A DNA stretch of 64,000 nucleotides from Bacillus bingmayongensis (GCF_000299035.1 NZ_JH921520.1:248150-312149); one strand, 5' to 3'. Shown: positions 1-8,373, counted from the stretch's first letter. Numbers and translations: made by a program. Notes: generated by a model from the sequence alone, not told the origin.

Positions 1-329
1 TGTTTTGTATCAGCATTTAGAATTAAAGCGATTAATAGTGTTGTAAATGAACGAGTGAATACGGCGTCCTTATCGTCAATATTTATTTTATAAAATAAAT
101 ATTGCTCGCTTATACTTTGTGACAATAATTGTTGTAATTGCGTGTTTGTAATATGATCATTTGTAATGAGATGGAAAAAGGTCGTGTAGATTAATGTATC
201 CCGTAAGTAGCCATCTGGGGTGCCGATATGCTGAAGCATTTTTGAAACTAATTTATCAATATCTATCGTGGAATCTATGGCGTAATGATTAGCTTTTATT
301 TCTTCTAATTGTTTTTGAAGTTGTTGCAT
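1..329 (-). CDS. DUF2785-type protein, N-terminal part (cut by window edge)
   Basis: The reverse strand reads open from an ATG at 329 to the window edge, giving about 109 residues that begin MQQLQKQLEEIKANHY. An AAGGAGAG ribosome-binding site lies seven bases upstream of the ATG. The pattern of a charged N-terminal helix, then a IGTPDGYLRDTLIYTTF segment and an LFYKINIDDKDAVFTRSF segment, fits the DUF2785 family of uncharacterised, probably all-helical Bacillus proteins as I remember it. The C-terminal part lies outside the window, so completeness cannot be judged. No function is known to me. The gene points away from the lipoprotein gene at 675, with a bcr1-like repeat between them. Confidence 0.7.
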   Translation of the reverse strand, partial: MQQLQKQLEEIKANHYAIDSTIDIDKLVSKMLQHIGTPDGYLRDTLIYTTFFHLITNDHITNTQLQQLLSQSISEQYLFYKINIDDKDAVFTRSFTTLLIALILNADTK

Positions 330-431
330 GCAATCTCTCCTTTTTTTTGTTTAGAAAATTCTGTATTTAAATGTTATGATAGAAACGGAGAATACACAAG
401 AAATAAATACCTTTTTCCAATAAACAAAACA

Positions 432-589
432 TTTATTCTGCTATTCGTGGGCAGTAAGACCCCCACCTCAAAGTTCAGCGAAAGCGAAGAAGTTAGGCGG
501 GGGATCAACTGCCCGTAAAAGCCCGATTCGTTCAACTAATAATCAGTGGGGGATGAAGAAAACCCCCACTGATTAAAGTTTCACTTTAT
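432..589. repeat. bcr1-like repeat element A
   Basis: This 158-base non-coding element is bounded by direct TTTAT repeats at 432-436 and 585-589. One end reads TTCTGCTATTCGTGGGCAGT and the other GATTAAAGTTTCACTTTAT. It contains inverted segments (cccccac/gtggggg and gggcagt/actgccc) that would fold into stems. B. cereus-group bcr1 elements are known as roughly 155-bp mobile, transcribed, structured repeats that duplicate a TTTAT target, and this copy fits. It is the best-preserved of several copies in the window. Confidence 0.8.
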
Positions 590-674
590 TGAGGAGTTCA
601 AAAAAACGATTAAAGAGGAACGGAAATTTTAGGAATGGGATTGATTTGCGAAGTTTCTATAATGGGGGCGTGGG

Positions 675-1079
675 ATGAAGAGAAACACATTGATGTTGTG
701 TATATATGTTTTACTTGTCGTTTCTTTCGTAGTGTTAACAGCGTGTACAAGTAATGAGCAAATTGAAAATGAACCAGCGAATGTACATCAACAAATAGAA
801 AAAGGTGCTATGGAAGGATACGTTATGGTGAAAAATAAGACTGTATATTTCATCATGAATAAAAAATTCGAAACGATAGAAGAATTACAGAGTTATATAG
901 ATCAACACCTACATATGGACATCCCAGCAGATACGATTCTAAATTTTAACGATAAAATTGCATATGGAAAGTTAAAATCAGGATATAAAATAAAAGTATG
1001 GTCTTCTCAGATACTTGAAAGTTATCCGGCAAAAATGATTGTTAATAAGTTTGAGATAGTAGAGAAAAATGAGATTTAA
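675..1079 (+). CDS. small predicted lipoprotein, function unknown
   Basis: This 134-residue protein starts with a type II signal peptide: MKRN, a hydrophobic stretch to about residue 22, then the lipobox LTAC with the cysteine at residue 24. The mature part is small and charged, with an IEELQSYIDQHLHMD segment. No family is recognised. A GGGGGCGTGGG purine tract just upstream of the ATG is the likely ribosome-binding site. The gene is monocistronic, lying between a bcr1-like repeat and a bidirectional terminator shared with the convergent M24 peptidase gene. It is presumably anchored on the outer face of the cytoplasmic membrane. Confidence 0.7.
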   Translation: MKRNTLMLCIYVLLVVSFVVLTACTSNEQIENEPANVHQQIEKGAMEGYVMVKNKTVYFIMNKKFETIEELQSYIDQHLHMDIPADTILNFNDKIAYGKLKSGYKIKVWSSQILESYPAKMIVNKFEIVEKNEI

Positions 1080-1108
1080 AAAAGGTAGCGCAGTCACTAC
1101 CTTTTTTC
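1078..1108. terminator. bidirectional intrinsic terminator
   Basis: The stem aaaaaGGTAG/CTACCttttt, with A- and T-tracts on both sides, separates the lipoprotein gene from the convergent peptidase gene and could serve both. Confidence 0.8.
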
Positions 1109-2206
1109 TTATTTCACAAACTGTAATTCTTTCGGGAATTTCGTTAAAATTTCTGATCCATCTTTTGTAATATAAATATCATCTTCAATACGAACGCCAC
1201 CTACGTTTGGTACGTAAATACCTGGTTCAATTGTGAAGACCATACCTTCTTTTAATGATGATTCGTTGCCTTCTTTTACATCTGGATATTCGTGTACGCT
1301 AATTCCAAGCCCGTGACCAAGGCGATGCGGGAAGAATTCTCCGTAACCTGCATCTGCGATAACAGAGCGAGCAGCATTGTCGATTTCGCCAAGTGTAACA
1401 CCTGGTTTGCATGATTCGACTGCTTGTAATTGGCCAGCTAATACAGTGTTGTAAATGCGTGTTTGTTCTTCTGAAATATCGCCAAATGCGACTGTACGTG
1501 TAATGTCAGAGCAATAACCGTCAATGATTACGCCTAAGTCAAACAGTACGAAGTCACCGCGCTTCATTTTGTTTGCTCCTGGAATACCGTGTGGCAAGGC
1601 AGAATTTGAGCCTGCTAATACCATTGTGTCAAAGGACATTTTATGTATGCCTTTTTTCTTTAATTCATGCTCGATGATTGCTAATACTTCTAATTCACTG
1701 CGATCTTCTTTAATTGCTTCTACACCAATTCCAACAGCGTAGTCTGCCATGTAAGCTGCTTGGCGTAAAATAGAAAGTTCTTTTTCGTCTTTAATTAAAC
1801 GAAGTTCGCGTACTTTTTCTTCCGCAGATTTGAAAGAAGCTTTTGGGAATAATTTTGTTAATTCTTCATAGCGCTCTACATTTAAGTGTTCTTTTTCAAT
1901 TGCTACTGCACTTGCATCAATGCCGCGATCTTGAATTGCTTTTGCAATCATATCCCATGGTTTGTCTGTATCAGTGAATCCGATAATTTCGTGCGCCCAG
2001 CCAGCGTTTCTAGCTTGGCCTTCTTCCATTTTAGGACAGATTAAAATTGGTTCTTTTTCTTGGAATACAAATAGACCGAGTAATCTTTCGTGTGGTTCGC
2101 AATGGAAGTTTGTCATATAGAAGACGTTTGGTGTAGAAGTTAAAAATGCAGCTTCCACGTTTTGTTCTTGTAGCCATTGCATTAAGTTTTCTAATCTAGT
2201 ATTCAT
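1109..2206 (-). CDS. M24 family Xaa-Pro dipeptidase/aminopeptidase
   Basis: This 365-residue cytoplasmic peptidase has an N-terminal creatinase-type domain (about 1-130) and a C-terminal pita-bread M24 domain. The dinuclear metal ligands are visible: the aspartates of FDLG and CSDITR, the histidine in HRLGHGLG, and the glutamates of FTIEPG and GVRIEDD. Such enzymes cleave X-Pro peptide bonds, and this one resembles Bacillus YqhT/YkvY/PepQ. The start is placed at the ATG at 2206, because GGAGGTG lies at good spacing upstream of it. An in-frame ATG eight codons earlier lacks a site and would overlap that Shine-Dalgarno. It is divergent from ytkL. Confidence 0.88.
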   Translation of the reverse strand: MNTRLENLMQWLQEQNVEAAFLTSTPNVFYMTNFHCEPHERLLGLFVFQEKEPILICPKMEEGQARNAGWAHEIIGFTDTDKPWDMIAKAIQDRGIDASAVAIEKEHLNVERYEELTKLFPKASFKSAEEKVRELRLIKDEKELSILRQAAYMADYAVGIGVEAIKEDRSELEVLAIIEHELKKKGIHKMSFDTMVLAGSNSALPHGIPGANKMKRGDFVLFDLGVIIDGYCSDITRTVAFGDISEEQTRIYNTVLAGQLQAVESCKPGVTLGEIDNAARSVIADAGYGEFFPHRLGHGLGISVHEYPDVKEGNESSLKEGMVFTIEPGIYVPNVGGVRIEDDIYITKDGSEILTKFPKELQFVK

Positions 2207-2354
2207 AGATTGGCACCTCCGAGATTTCAATTACATGTATTACTTTACATCGGATGAAAGCGTTATGACAAGCAAATCGCTGTTTGAAAAGACAGGAAAT
2301 TGTGAAATCATGTAGAATAAAAGGTGTGAATGTGAATAAGGGAGGAATGTAACA

Positions 2355-3038
2355 ATGGAAGTATCTTATCACGGGCATTCAGTTGTAAAGATTGAAACGA
2401 ATGGGAAGGTTATCTTAATTGATCCATTTTTAACAGGTAATCCGAAAACAGATTTAAAGGCTGAAGATGTCAAGGTAGACGTAATTATTTTATCGCACGG
2501 TCATGGTGATCATGTTGGCGATACAGTAGCGCTTGCGAAGAAAAATAATGCAGTTGTTGTGGCACCGTTTGAACTGGCAACATTTTTAGGATGGCAAGGT
2601 GTGAATACGCATCCGATGCATATCGGTGGATCACATGTATTTGATTTTGGAAAAGTAAAATTTACACAAGCATTCCATGGGTCTAGTTATATTGATGAAG
2701 AAAATCAGACGATTACATATACAGGAATGCCAGCTGGAATTTTATTTACGGCAGAAGAAAAAACAGTGTATCATGCGGGAGATACCGCTTTATTTTCTGA
2801 TATGAAGTTAATCGGTTCTCTTAACGATATCGATTTAGCATTTTTACCAATTGGTGATAATTTTACAATGGGACCAGAGGATGCGGTGTTAGCTGCGGAA
2901 TGGATTGGAGCAAAAACAGTTGTGCCAATGCACTATAATACGTTTCCAGTGATTGAACAAGATCCGCACATTTTTGTCCAAAAACTAACAAGTAGTACAG
3001 GTAAGGTATTAGAAGCTGGAGAAAGTATTACACTGTAA
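2355..3038 (+). CDS. ytkL: YtkL, UPF0173 metallo-beta-lactamase-fold hydrolase
   Basis: This 227-residue single-domain protein has the metal-binding signature SHGHGDH at residues 47-53. Further ligands are in YHAGDTA and in VPMHYN near the C-terminus, as in the UPF0173 metal-dependent hydrolases. The physiological substrate is not established. Length and ends match the Bacillus YtkL family. A GGGAGG ribosome-binding site precedes the ATG, and a strong terminator follows immediately. Its place beside ytoI and nrnA follows the conserved Bacillus order. Confidence 0.9.
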   Translation: MEVSYHGHSVVKIETNGKVILIDPFLTGNPKTDLKAEDVKVDVIILSHGHGDHVGDTVALAKKNNAVVVAPFELATFLGWQGVNTHPMHIGGSHVFDFGKVKFTQAFHGSSYIDEENQTITYTGMPAGILFTAEEKTVYHAGDTALFSDMKLIGSLNDIDLAFLPIGDNFTMGPEDAVLAAEWIGAKTVVPMHYNTFPVIEQDPHIFVQKLTSSTGKVLEAGESITL

Positions 3039-3041
3039 GGT

Positions 3042-3080
3042 AAAAACCCTTCATTTGAAAAGACAAGTGAAGGGTTTTTT
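3042..3080. terminator. ytkL terminator, shared with the convergent small gene
   Basis: The inverted arms aaaaacccttca (from 3042) and tgaagggtttttt (to 3080) form a strong hairpin with a T-tract. It overlaps the stop codon of the convergent 54-codon gene and can act in both directions. Confidence 0.8.
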
Positions 3081-3243
3081 ACGTGTGTAATACAGGCTTG
3101 AAAGTATGTGCATGTTTTGGTGTTTCTTTTGTCTTTGGCAATGTTTGTTCTGGTGCCTCATTTAATTCTAATGCAACCTTTTTTCCATCAACGAAAGCTA
3201 AAAATACAGCACCCACAACTTCTAGAAATTTTTTCATTTTCAT
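3079..3243 (-). CDS. small hypothetical protein, 54 residues
   Basis: The reverse strand holds a 54-codon reading frame, from the ATG at 3243 to the TAA at 3079, with an AAAGGAGCGA ribosome-binding site directly upstream. The product starts MKMKKFLEVVGAVFLAF. The short apolar N-terminal segment is followed by a polar, threonine/proline/lysine-rich tail ending HTFKPVLHT. I recognise no family. It could be a small membrane-associated or exported peptide. The good ribosome-binding site and the exact fit between two convergent-compatible terminator arms support it over the overlapping plus-strand frame, which has no ribosome-binding site. Confidence 0.6.
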   Translation of the reverse strand: MKMKKFLEVVGAVFLAFVDGKKVALELNEAPEQTLPKTKETPKHAHTFKPVLHT

Positions 3244-3483
3244 TCGCTCCTTTGTTTGATTTCTTGTCTTTATTGTACATTTGGAATGATGGACAAACTA
3301 TCGAATGAGATGACAATAGCATTACAATGTTGTAAGAATGTGACCGATGGAATGTAAGGGTCATTTTGTTATAAAGAAAATAGTACAGATATATAAAGAG
3401 ACAGTGTAACAGTTTCGGAAATATAGTATACTAAAAATACAACACATGAAGAATTTAGGGAAAAGAAAGTATGGTGAAACCAT

Positions 3484-4797
3484 TTGGCTACCAAACATAA
3501 TCAAATTTTAGAACATATTAATAACCTGCCGGTAGGGCATAAAATCTCTGTGCGCCAAATTGCAAAAGATTTGGGTGTAAGTGAAGGAACAGCATATCGG
3601 GCGATTAAAGATGCAGAAAATAAAGGGTATGTTAGTACGATTGAACGTGTCGGAACGATTCGAATTGAACAAAAGAAAAAAGAGAACATTGAAAAACTAA
3701 CATATGCAGAAGTAGTCAATATCGTTGATGGCCAAGTACTTGGGGGAAGAGAAGGGTTACATAAAACATTAAATAAATTCGTGATTGGGGCCATGAAATT
3801 AGAAGCGATGATGCGTTATACAGAAGCGGGGAACTTGCTGATTATCGGCAACCGTACGAATGCACACCAACTAGCTCTAGAGGCAGGCGCGGCAGTATTG
3901 ATTACAGGTGGGTTTGATACAGAAGAGCATGTGAAAAAATTAGCAGATGAATTAAAGTTGCCGATTATTTCAAGTAGCTATGATACGTTTACTGTGGCAA
4001 CGCTTATTAACCGTGCTATTTATGATCAGCTTATCAAAAAGGAAATTGTACTCGTTGAAGATATTTTAACGCCAATTGAAGAAACGTTATATTTAAAACC
4101 TAGTGATAGAGTAGCACAATGGCATGCGTATAATGAAGAAACGATGCATGGACGTTATCCAATTGTAGATGAAAATAAAAAGGTATTAGGGATTGTTACT
4201 TCAAAAGATATGATTGGCATTGCAAAAGAAACACCAATTGAAAAGGTTATGACAAAGCAGCCAATTACAGTGAATGGGAAAATGTCTGTTGCAGCGGCAG
4301 CGCGCATGATGGTATGGGAAGGGATTGAGCTTCTTCCTGTTGTCGATGAAAGCAACCATCTACAAGGGATTATTAGCCGTCAAGATGTACTACAGGCGCT
4401 GCAAATGATTCAACGTCAACCGCAAGTTGGGGAGACAATTGAGGATATCGTCACAAATCAATTTGTGACTCCGAAAGAAGCAAAGAACGAACACAGTTAT
4501 CAATTTTCTGTGACGCCACAAATGACGAGTTCATTTGGAACATTATCATATGGTGTATTTACAACCGTCGTCACAGAAGCAACGAATCGTGCCATCCGCG
4601 CGCAGAAAAAAAGTGATTCGATTGTCGAGAATTTAACAATTTATTTTGTAAAGCCGGTTCAAATCGATAATGTTGTTTCTGTACATCCTAAGGTGTTAGA
4701 AATCGGTCGTAAATTTGGAAAGGTAGATGTGGAAGTGCGTCACGGAGGAGAAGTTGTTGGGAAAGCACTATTAATGGTGCAGTTGATTGATCGATAA
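3484..4797 (+). CDS. ytoI: YtoI, DRTGG/CBS-domain regulator-like protein
   Basis: The 437-residue product has an N-terminal winged-helix segment (about 1-65, with ISVRQIAKDLGVSEGTAYRAI as the helix-turn-helix). This is followed by a DRTGG domain (about 75-185), a CBS-domain pair (about 190-310) and a C-terminal hot-dog-like domain. CBS pairs bind adenine nucleotides, so a nucleotide-sensing regulator is plausible, but the function is unproven. It matches B. subtilis YtoI along its length. The start is a TTG with GGTGA six bases upstream; the nearby ATG at 3471 is in another frame and soon stops. Confidence 0.9.
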   Translation: MATKHNQILEHINNLPVGHKISVRQIAKDLGVSEGTAYRAIKDAENKGYVSTIERVGTIRIEQKKKENIEKLTYAEVVNIVDGQVLGGREGLHKTLNKFVIGAMKLEAMMRYTEAGNLLIIGNRTNAHQLALEAGAAVLITGGFDTEEHVKKLADELKLPIISSSYDTFTVATLINRAIYDQLIKKEIVLVEDILTPIEETLYLKPSDRVAQWHAYNEETMHGRYPIVDENKKVLGIVTSKDMIGIAKETPIEKVMTKQPITVNGKMSVAAAARMMVWEGIELLPVVDESNHLQGIISRQDVLQALQMIQRQPQVGETIEDIVTNQFVTPKEAKNEHSYQFSVTPQMTSSFGTLSYGVFTTVVTEATNRAIRAQKKSDSIVENLTIYFVKPVQIDNVVSVHPKVLEIGRKFGKVDVEVRHGGEVVGKALLMVQLIDR

Positions 4798-4803
4798 GTA
4801 TGG

Positions 4804-4856
4804 AAAAGAGCTGAATGGAGAACCTTTTTTAGAAGGAGATTCATTCAGCGCTTTTG
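4804..4856 (+). terminator. ytoI terminator
   Basis: The arms aaaagagctgaat and attcagcgctttt, separated by a partly paired centre, form a long hairpin ending in a T-tract just after the ytoI stop. Confidence 0.7.
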
Positions 4857-4986
4857 TATAAATATGGTAATAATGAGATAAGGATAATCAATTTAATAGT
4901 AATTCCCTTCATTTGGTAATTAAATCGTGGTATAATTAAGTTATCAGATAATTTGCATATAAAAAGAAAAAAGGATGGTGTTCCAT

Positions 4987-5247
4987 ATGTCATCAGAGTT
5001 ACTCTTTTTTGGCGGTGTTGCATTGTTTTATTTTCTTATCATGATACCTATTCAGTATCTTTACATTGAAGGATTAAATGAACAAAGACAAAGAACGAGA
5101 CGTTCACAACAAGAGTTGTATAAAAATATGTCTTTTGAAGAAGAGCAATTACATTTTCATGTGCAAGGAAATCCTTTTAACATCCCACCTGCACTTGTTG
5201 CATATATGATTTTAAAAATAAAGAATCGTAAAAAAGCATCAGCGTAA
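4987..5247 (+). CDS. small membrane protein, probable DUF3949 family
   Basis: This 86-residue protein has one N-terminal transmembrane helix (about residues 5-25, LLFFGGVALFYFLIMIPIQY). A charged arginine/glutamine-rich segment follows, then a QGNPFNIPPALVAYMILKIK stretch. It resembles short Bacillus DUF3949 proteins as I remember them; the role is unknown. The ATG at 4987 is preferred over one at 4975, because AAGGATGG (4971-4978) is correctly spaced only for the downstream start. The stop codon lies in the loop of the following terminator, and the gene is convergent with ytpI. Confidence 0.7.
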   Translation: MSSELLFFGGVALFYFLIMIPIQYLYIEGLNEQRQRTRRSQQELYKNMSFEEEQLHFHVQGNPFNIPPALVAYMILKIKNRKKASA

Positions 5248-5263
5248 ATGCTGATGCTTTTTT
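5231..5263. terminator. bidirectional terminator overlapping the gene end
   Basis: The perfect arms aaaaagcatcag and ctgatgcttttt enclose the TAA stop codon of the plus-strand gene. The hairpin can also terminate ytpI from the other side. Confidence 0.85.
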
Positions 5264-5270
5264 GTACGTG

Positions 5271-5576
5271 TCACATCATTTTGTATAATTCTGCTTCTTC
5301 GACTGCAAGAGGCGAGAAATGTTTATACTGACGAAATCCATTGAAAATACTTACGCTGCCAAATAAGATAAATAAAATGCCGACAACGATACGTGCGGTG
5401 GAGAGATCTAAGAAAAATTGGTTTGCACCAAATAACGCAACGAATGCGCCAAGTGCCACCCCGGATTTTCCAGCAAGCCATCCTTTTTCCATTGGACGAT
5501 TTGTACGAAAATATTTTGTTTTATAGAAAAGATACAACATAAACGAGATGATAATACAAAAGACTAATACTGGCAT
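5271..5576 (-). CDS. ytpI: YtpI-like integral membrane protein
   Basis: This 101-residue protein has three predicted transmembrane helices, roughly at residues 3-22, 38-55 and 62-80, and matches the YtpI family found beside nrnA in Bacillus. The function is unknown. The ATG at 5576 is chosen because GGGGG lies seven to eight bases upstream. The longer frame (start 5594) would read through this ribosome-binding site. It is divergent from nrnA. Confidence 0.8.
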   Translation of the reverse strand: MPVLVFCIIISFMLYLFYKTKYFRTNRPMEKGWLAGKSGVALGAFVALFGANQFFLDLSTARIVVGILFILFGSVSIFNGFRQYKHFSPLAVEEAELYKMM

Positions 5577-5778
5577 AATACAATCCCCCATCATTTTGTA
5601 TGTAATGTTTCTCCACGCATTAAAGGTTAGTGAAGAAAATAAAAAACTGTTATCGGAACTTTCTTACTATTATTATAAAGCAATTGTCCACATGGATAAA
5701 ATATTTTCAGTTATAATGGAGGATAAAGTGAGAAAATTGATTACAGGGGTAGAAATCAATAAAAAGGAGACTATACAT

Positions 5779-6711
5779 ATGCATGAGCAAATTTTAGCAG
5801 CGATTAAAGAGTTTGATACGATTATTATTCACCGCCATGTGCGTCCAGATCCAGATGCATTAGGTTCTCAGTGTGGCCTTGGAACAATTCTTCAAGAATC
5901 GTTTCCAGAGAAAAAGATTTATATGGTCGGATACAATGAACCTTCATTATCTTATTTACGAGTAATGGATGAAATTAATGATGAGACTTATGAAAATGCG
6001 CTTGTTATCGTTTGTGATACAGCGAACCAAGAGCGCGTTTGTGATCAGCGTTATACGAAAGGAAAGATGCTCATTAAAATCGATCATCATCCAAATGAAG
6101 ATCCATACGGAGACATTACGTGGGTGGATACGACAGCAAGTTCTACAAGTGAGCTCATCTATGAGTTTTATTCTTATGGAAAAGATAAAGGTTTAACAAT
6201 TACAAAAGAAGCGGCGAGACTCATTTTAGCTGGGATTGTTGGAGATACAGGGCGCTTCTTATTCCCGAATACGTCTGCAAGAACACTTCGTTATGCAGGT
6301 GAGCTTGTAGAAATGGGTGTTGAGTTTCCGGCATTATATAATGAAATGTATAAAACGAAAGAAAAAATCGCTCGTTTAAATGGATTCATTTTACAAAACT
6401 TTACGATGACGGAAGAAGGAGCAGCTTATATTAAGCTGACAAAAGAAGTGCTAGAAGAGTTTGAGGTACTTCCTTCAGAGGCATCTGGTGTTGTTGGAGC
6501 GCTTGGTAATATTGATGGATTAAAAGCATGGGTTCTATTTTTAGAGGAGGAAGACGTTATTCGCGTTCGTCTTCGTTCAAAAGGGCCTGTAATTAATAAA
6601 TTAGCGATGCAATATAATGGCGGGGGTCATCCGATGGCTTCTGGAGCGAAAGCATCTTCTTGGGAAGAAGCAGATCGTCTATTTGCAGATTTACGTGAGA
6701 TTTGTAAGTAA
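5779..6711 (+). CDS. nrnA: NrnA (YtqI), bifunctional nanoRNase and pAp phosphatase
   Basis: This 310-residue DHH/DHHA1 enzyme degrades 2-5-nucleotide RNAs and, in B. subtilis, dephosphorylates 3'-phosphoadenosine 5'-phosphate. The motifs are HRHVRPDPDALG (residues 18-29), VCDTANQERV (79-87), the DHH triad at 102-104, GIVGDTGRF, and a C-terminal DHHA1 signature GGGHPMASGA. The start at 5779 is preceded by AAAAAGGAGA and matches the family N-terminus. The upstream in-frame extension, which would start at 5548, runs across the ytpI promoter region and has no family support. Confidence 0.93.
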   Translation: MHEQILAAIKEFDTIIIHRHVRPDPDALGSQCGLGTILQESFPEKKIYMVGYNEPSLSYLRVMDEINDETYENALVIVCDTANQERVCDQRYTKGKMLIKIDHHPNEDPYGDITWVDTTASSTSELIYEFYSYGKDKGLTITKEAARLILAGIVGDTGRFLFPNTSARTLRYAGELVEMGVEFPALYNEMYKTKEKIARLNGFILQNFTMTEEGAAYIKLTKEVLEEFEVLPSEASGVVGALGNIDGLKAWVLFLEEEDVIRVRLRSKGPVINKLAMQYNGGGHPMASGAKASSWEEADRLFADLREICK

Positions 6712-6733
6712 ATATAGCTGTATTAAAAATAAG

Positions 6734-6762
6734 AAAAGTAGAGCTTAAGCTCTACTTTTTTT
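6734..6762 (+). terminator. nrnA terminator
   Basis: The palindrome aaaagtagagctt/aagctctactttt is followed by extra T residues, 23 bases after the nrnA stop. Confidence 0.85.
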
Positions 6763-6980
6763 CAGCATGTTGACAAATGTTGAGTTAAATTAATCTCGAT
6801 TTAAACAAAATAATTCTTTTATACATCATAAGTACAATGTGAAATGAGTAAAATAACGTATTGATTGGATATCACATGTACATGCAAACAAAGAATAGTG
6901 CATTGCTTATGTAGATATGTAACCATTCATCTGAAAGAGTTATATTACGATACATTGGTGTGAACCAGGATGCGATAGGC

Positions 6981-7018
6981 AAAAAGATGATTAAATCTTA
7001 AATTTAGTCATCTTTTTG
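6981..7018 (+). terminator. orphan terminator-like hairpin
   Basis: The arms aaaaagatgattaaat and atttagtcatcttttt form a near-perfect stem with a T-tract. No coding sequence precedes it in 6763-6980. The 6763-7176 interval otherwise shows only the sigma-H-like promoter listed below. Confidence 0.6.
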
Positions 7019-7033
7019 TATTTAGACAGATAG

Positions 7034-7060
7034 GCAGGAAGAATTCAAAAAATATCGAAT
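7034..7060 (+). promoter_or_regulatory. possible sigma-H promoter for the spoVS paralogue
   Basis: GCAGGAAGA, an 11-base spacer and ATCGAAT resemble the sigma-H consensus RnAGGAwWW-N11-12-RnnGAAT with one mismatch in the -35 part. B. subtilis spoVS is a sigma-H gene, so this is a reasonable candidate. It lies about 115 bases upstream of the start codon. Confidence 0.4.
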
Positions 7061-7176
7061 GAGTATAGTTAATAGTGCTGTTTGCTTTAGGTATGAATAT
7101 TAGTTAAAGATACGTTAATTACATTCCAGTCGGTAACAAAAAAGGCCATCAAATAACAGAGGGAGCAACAACTTAT

Positions 7177-7452
7177 ATGGAAAATATATTAAAGGTATCG
7201 TCAAAATCAAGTCCCAATTCAGTTGCCGGTGCAATTGCAGGGGTATTAAGAGCAAACGGTAATGTAGAAATTCAAGTGATTGGAGCTGGGGCTTTAAATC
7301 AAGCAATTAAAGCCATTGCCATTGCAAGAGGATTTGTAGCTCCTAGTGGTATTGACTTAGTTCTCGTTCCAGCGTTTCATGATATTTCTATCGATAATCA
7401 AGAAAGAACAGCAATCAAATTAATTGTAGGTCCTAGAAAATTTAGATCTTAG
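7177..7452 (+). CDS. SpoVS-family protein (stage V sporulation protein S paralogue)
   Basis: This 91-residue Alba-like protein has the SpoVS signature almost complete: VSSKSSPNSVAGAIAGVLR, then IGAGALNQAIKAIAIARG and GFVAPSGIDLVLVPAF, ending ERTAIKLIVGPRK. SpoVS is needed for progression of sporulation and affects septation. Compared with canonical 86-residue SpoVS it has a slightly longer N-terminus (MENILKV) and C-terminus (FRS) and several conservative substitutions, so I call it a paralogue rather than SpoVS itself. AGAGGGAGC upstream serves as the ribosome-binding site. It stands alone, convergent with ytrI. Confidence 0.85.
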   Translation: MENILKVSSKSSPNSVAGAIAGVLRANGNVEIQVIGAGALNQAIKAIAIARGFVAPSGIDLVLVPAFHDISIDNQERTAIKLIVGPRKFRS

Positions 7453-7512
7453 CAGCTTGCCAAAATATGAAAAAATAGTCCTTCATCTGAGCAAAAAGGG
7501 TCAGGAGAAGGG

Positions 7513-8016
7513 CTACTTTTCTTGTTTTATGTTGATACTGATTTCGAGCACGGTATCAAAGGAAATGGTATCAACTTTAAAGTGGTATATTCGGTCATAA
7601 TGCTTGTATATCTTATTCTCAATTGCTTTTTTTAGTAGCTCTTTATTTTGCGCAATGCTTTGTATGTTTTTTGTTAAGAGATGCTGTAAGTCATTATGAA
7701 TGGAAGTTGTAATGTTTTCTAAAGTCAGGTTGTCTAAATCATATTTATCCCCATTTACAATTTTAATTTTAATTTCTTGAATTGTTAATAGCTGTTTGTT
7801 TTCTTTATTTAATTTGTCTTGATCTTCAAGAAGAACACGAAGCTTTTCTTCTTGTTTCCTAATGATTTGCTTTTGTTCCTCTATCTTACTGGTTTGTTCT
7901 TGTTGAAAAACCCCATATATGTACAAAAAAATAAACCAGCTTAAAACCCCTCCAACAGCGGCGCCACCTAAAAATAAATACCATCGTTTGGAAGTGGAAG
8001 CGTTTGGAACCCTCAT
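7513..8016 (-). CDS. ytrI: YtrI-like sporulation membrane protein
   Basis: This 167-residue protein has a short cytoplasmic N-terminus, one transmembrane helix at about 17-38 and a long charged coiled coil (about 42-90, EEQKQIIRKQEEKLRVLLED). A C-terminal alpha/beta domain follows. The arrangement and its position next to ytrH match YtrI, a sigma-E-controlled membrane protein needed for full spore resistance in B. subtilis. The start at 8016 has AGGAG five to six bases upstream, and its ATG overlaps the ytrH stop as ATGA, so the two genes are translationally coupled. Confidence 0.8.
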   Translation of the reverse strand: MRVPNASTSKRWYLFLGGAAVGGVLSWFIFLYIYGVFQQEQTSKIEEQKQIIRKQEEKLRVLLEDQDKLNKENKQLLTIQEIKIKIVNGDKYDLDNLTLENITTSIHNDLQHLLTKNIQSIAQNKELLKKAIENKIYKHYDRIYHFKVDTISFDTVLEISINIKQEK

Positions 8017-8351
8017 ACATGCTCCTGTGTAATCCATTTAATAATAATAAGGCCAGTTTGCATGCCACCTGTTGCAAAAAATATAAGTAAAATTTGTTTC
8101 ACAATATCTTTCATATCTCCTTCAAAAAAACTTCTTTCAAAGCTATAAAATGTATCAAAAGTTCCACCAATTGCTGCAACAAGTGCCCAAATTCTTAAAT
8201 TTTGTGCGAATTGATTAATTGAAGTAAGGGCGGGCTGTCCAATAAGAAATGCCCCAATGCCCCCAATTAAAGAACCACCAAGTATGACCCCAAAAGCAAT
8301 AAAGTAACTAATGATAAGAAGAGAGAAAAAAGTGTATTGTCTTACATCCAT
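8013..8351 (-). CDS. ytrH: YtrH sporulation membrane protein
   Basis: This 112-residue protein has three hydrophobic segments, around residues 8-36, 50-65 and 83-103, and contains GVILGGSLIGGIGAFLIGQPA, typical of YtrH. In B. subtilis ytrH is the first gene of the sigma-E operon ytrHI. The ATG at 8351 is chosen because AAAGGGGA is optimally spaced for it. An ATG two codons upstream lies only one base from that site, and a longer frame extends further but has no ribosome-binding site. It is divergent from dnaE. Confidence 0.82.
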   Translation of the reverse strand: MDVRQYTFFSLLIISYFIAFGVILGGSLIGGIGAFLIGQPALTSINQFAQNLRIWALVAAIGGTFDTFYSFERSFFEGDMKDIVKQILLIFFATGGMQTGLIIIKWITQEHV

Positions 8352-8373
8352 CGTCATTCCCCTTTCACTTTCA

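Noticed and set aside
309-518. Plus-strand open frame of 69 codons
   Set aside because: It overlaps the bcr1-like repeat and the start region of the minus-strand DUF2785 gene, and lacks a ribosome-binding site.
3108-3308. Plus-strand hydrophobic frame MHVLVFLLSL
   Set aside because: It is antisense to the 54-codon minus-strand gene, which has a good ribosome-binding site; the plus frame has none.
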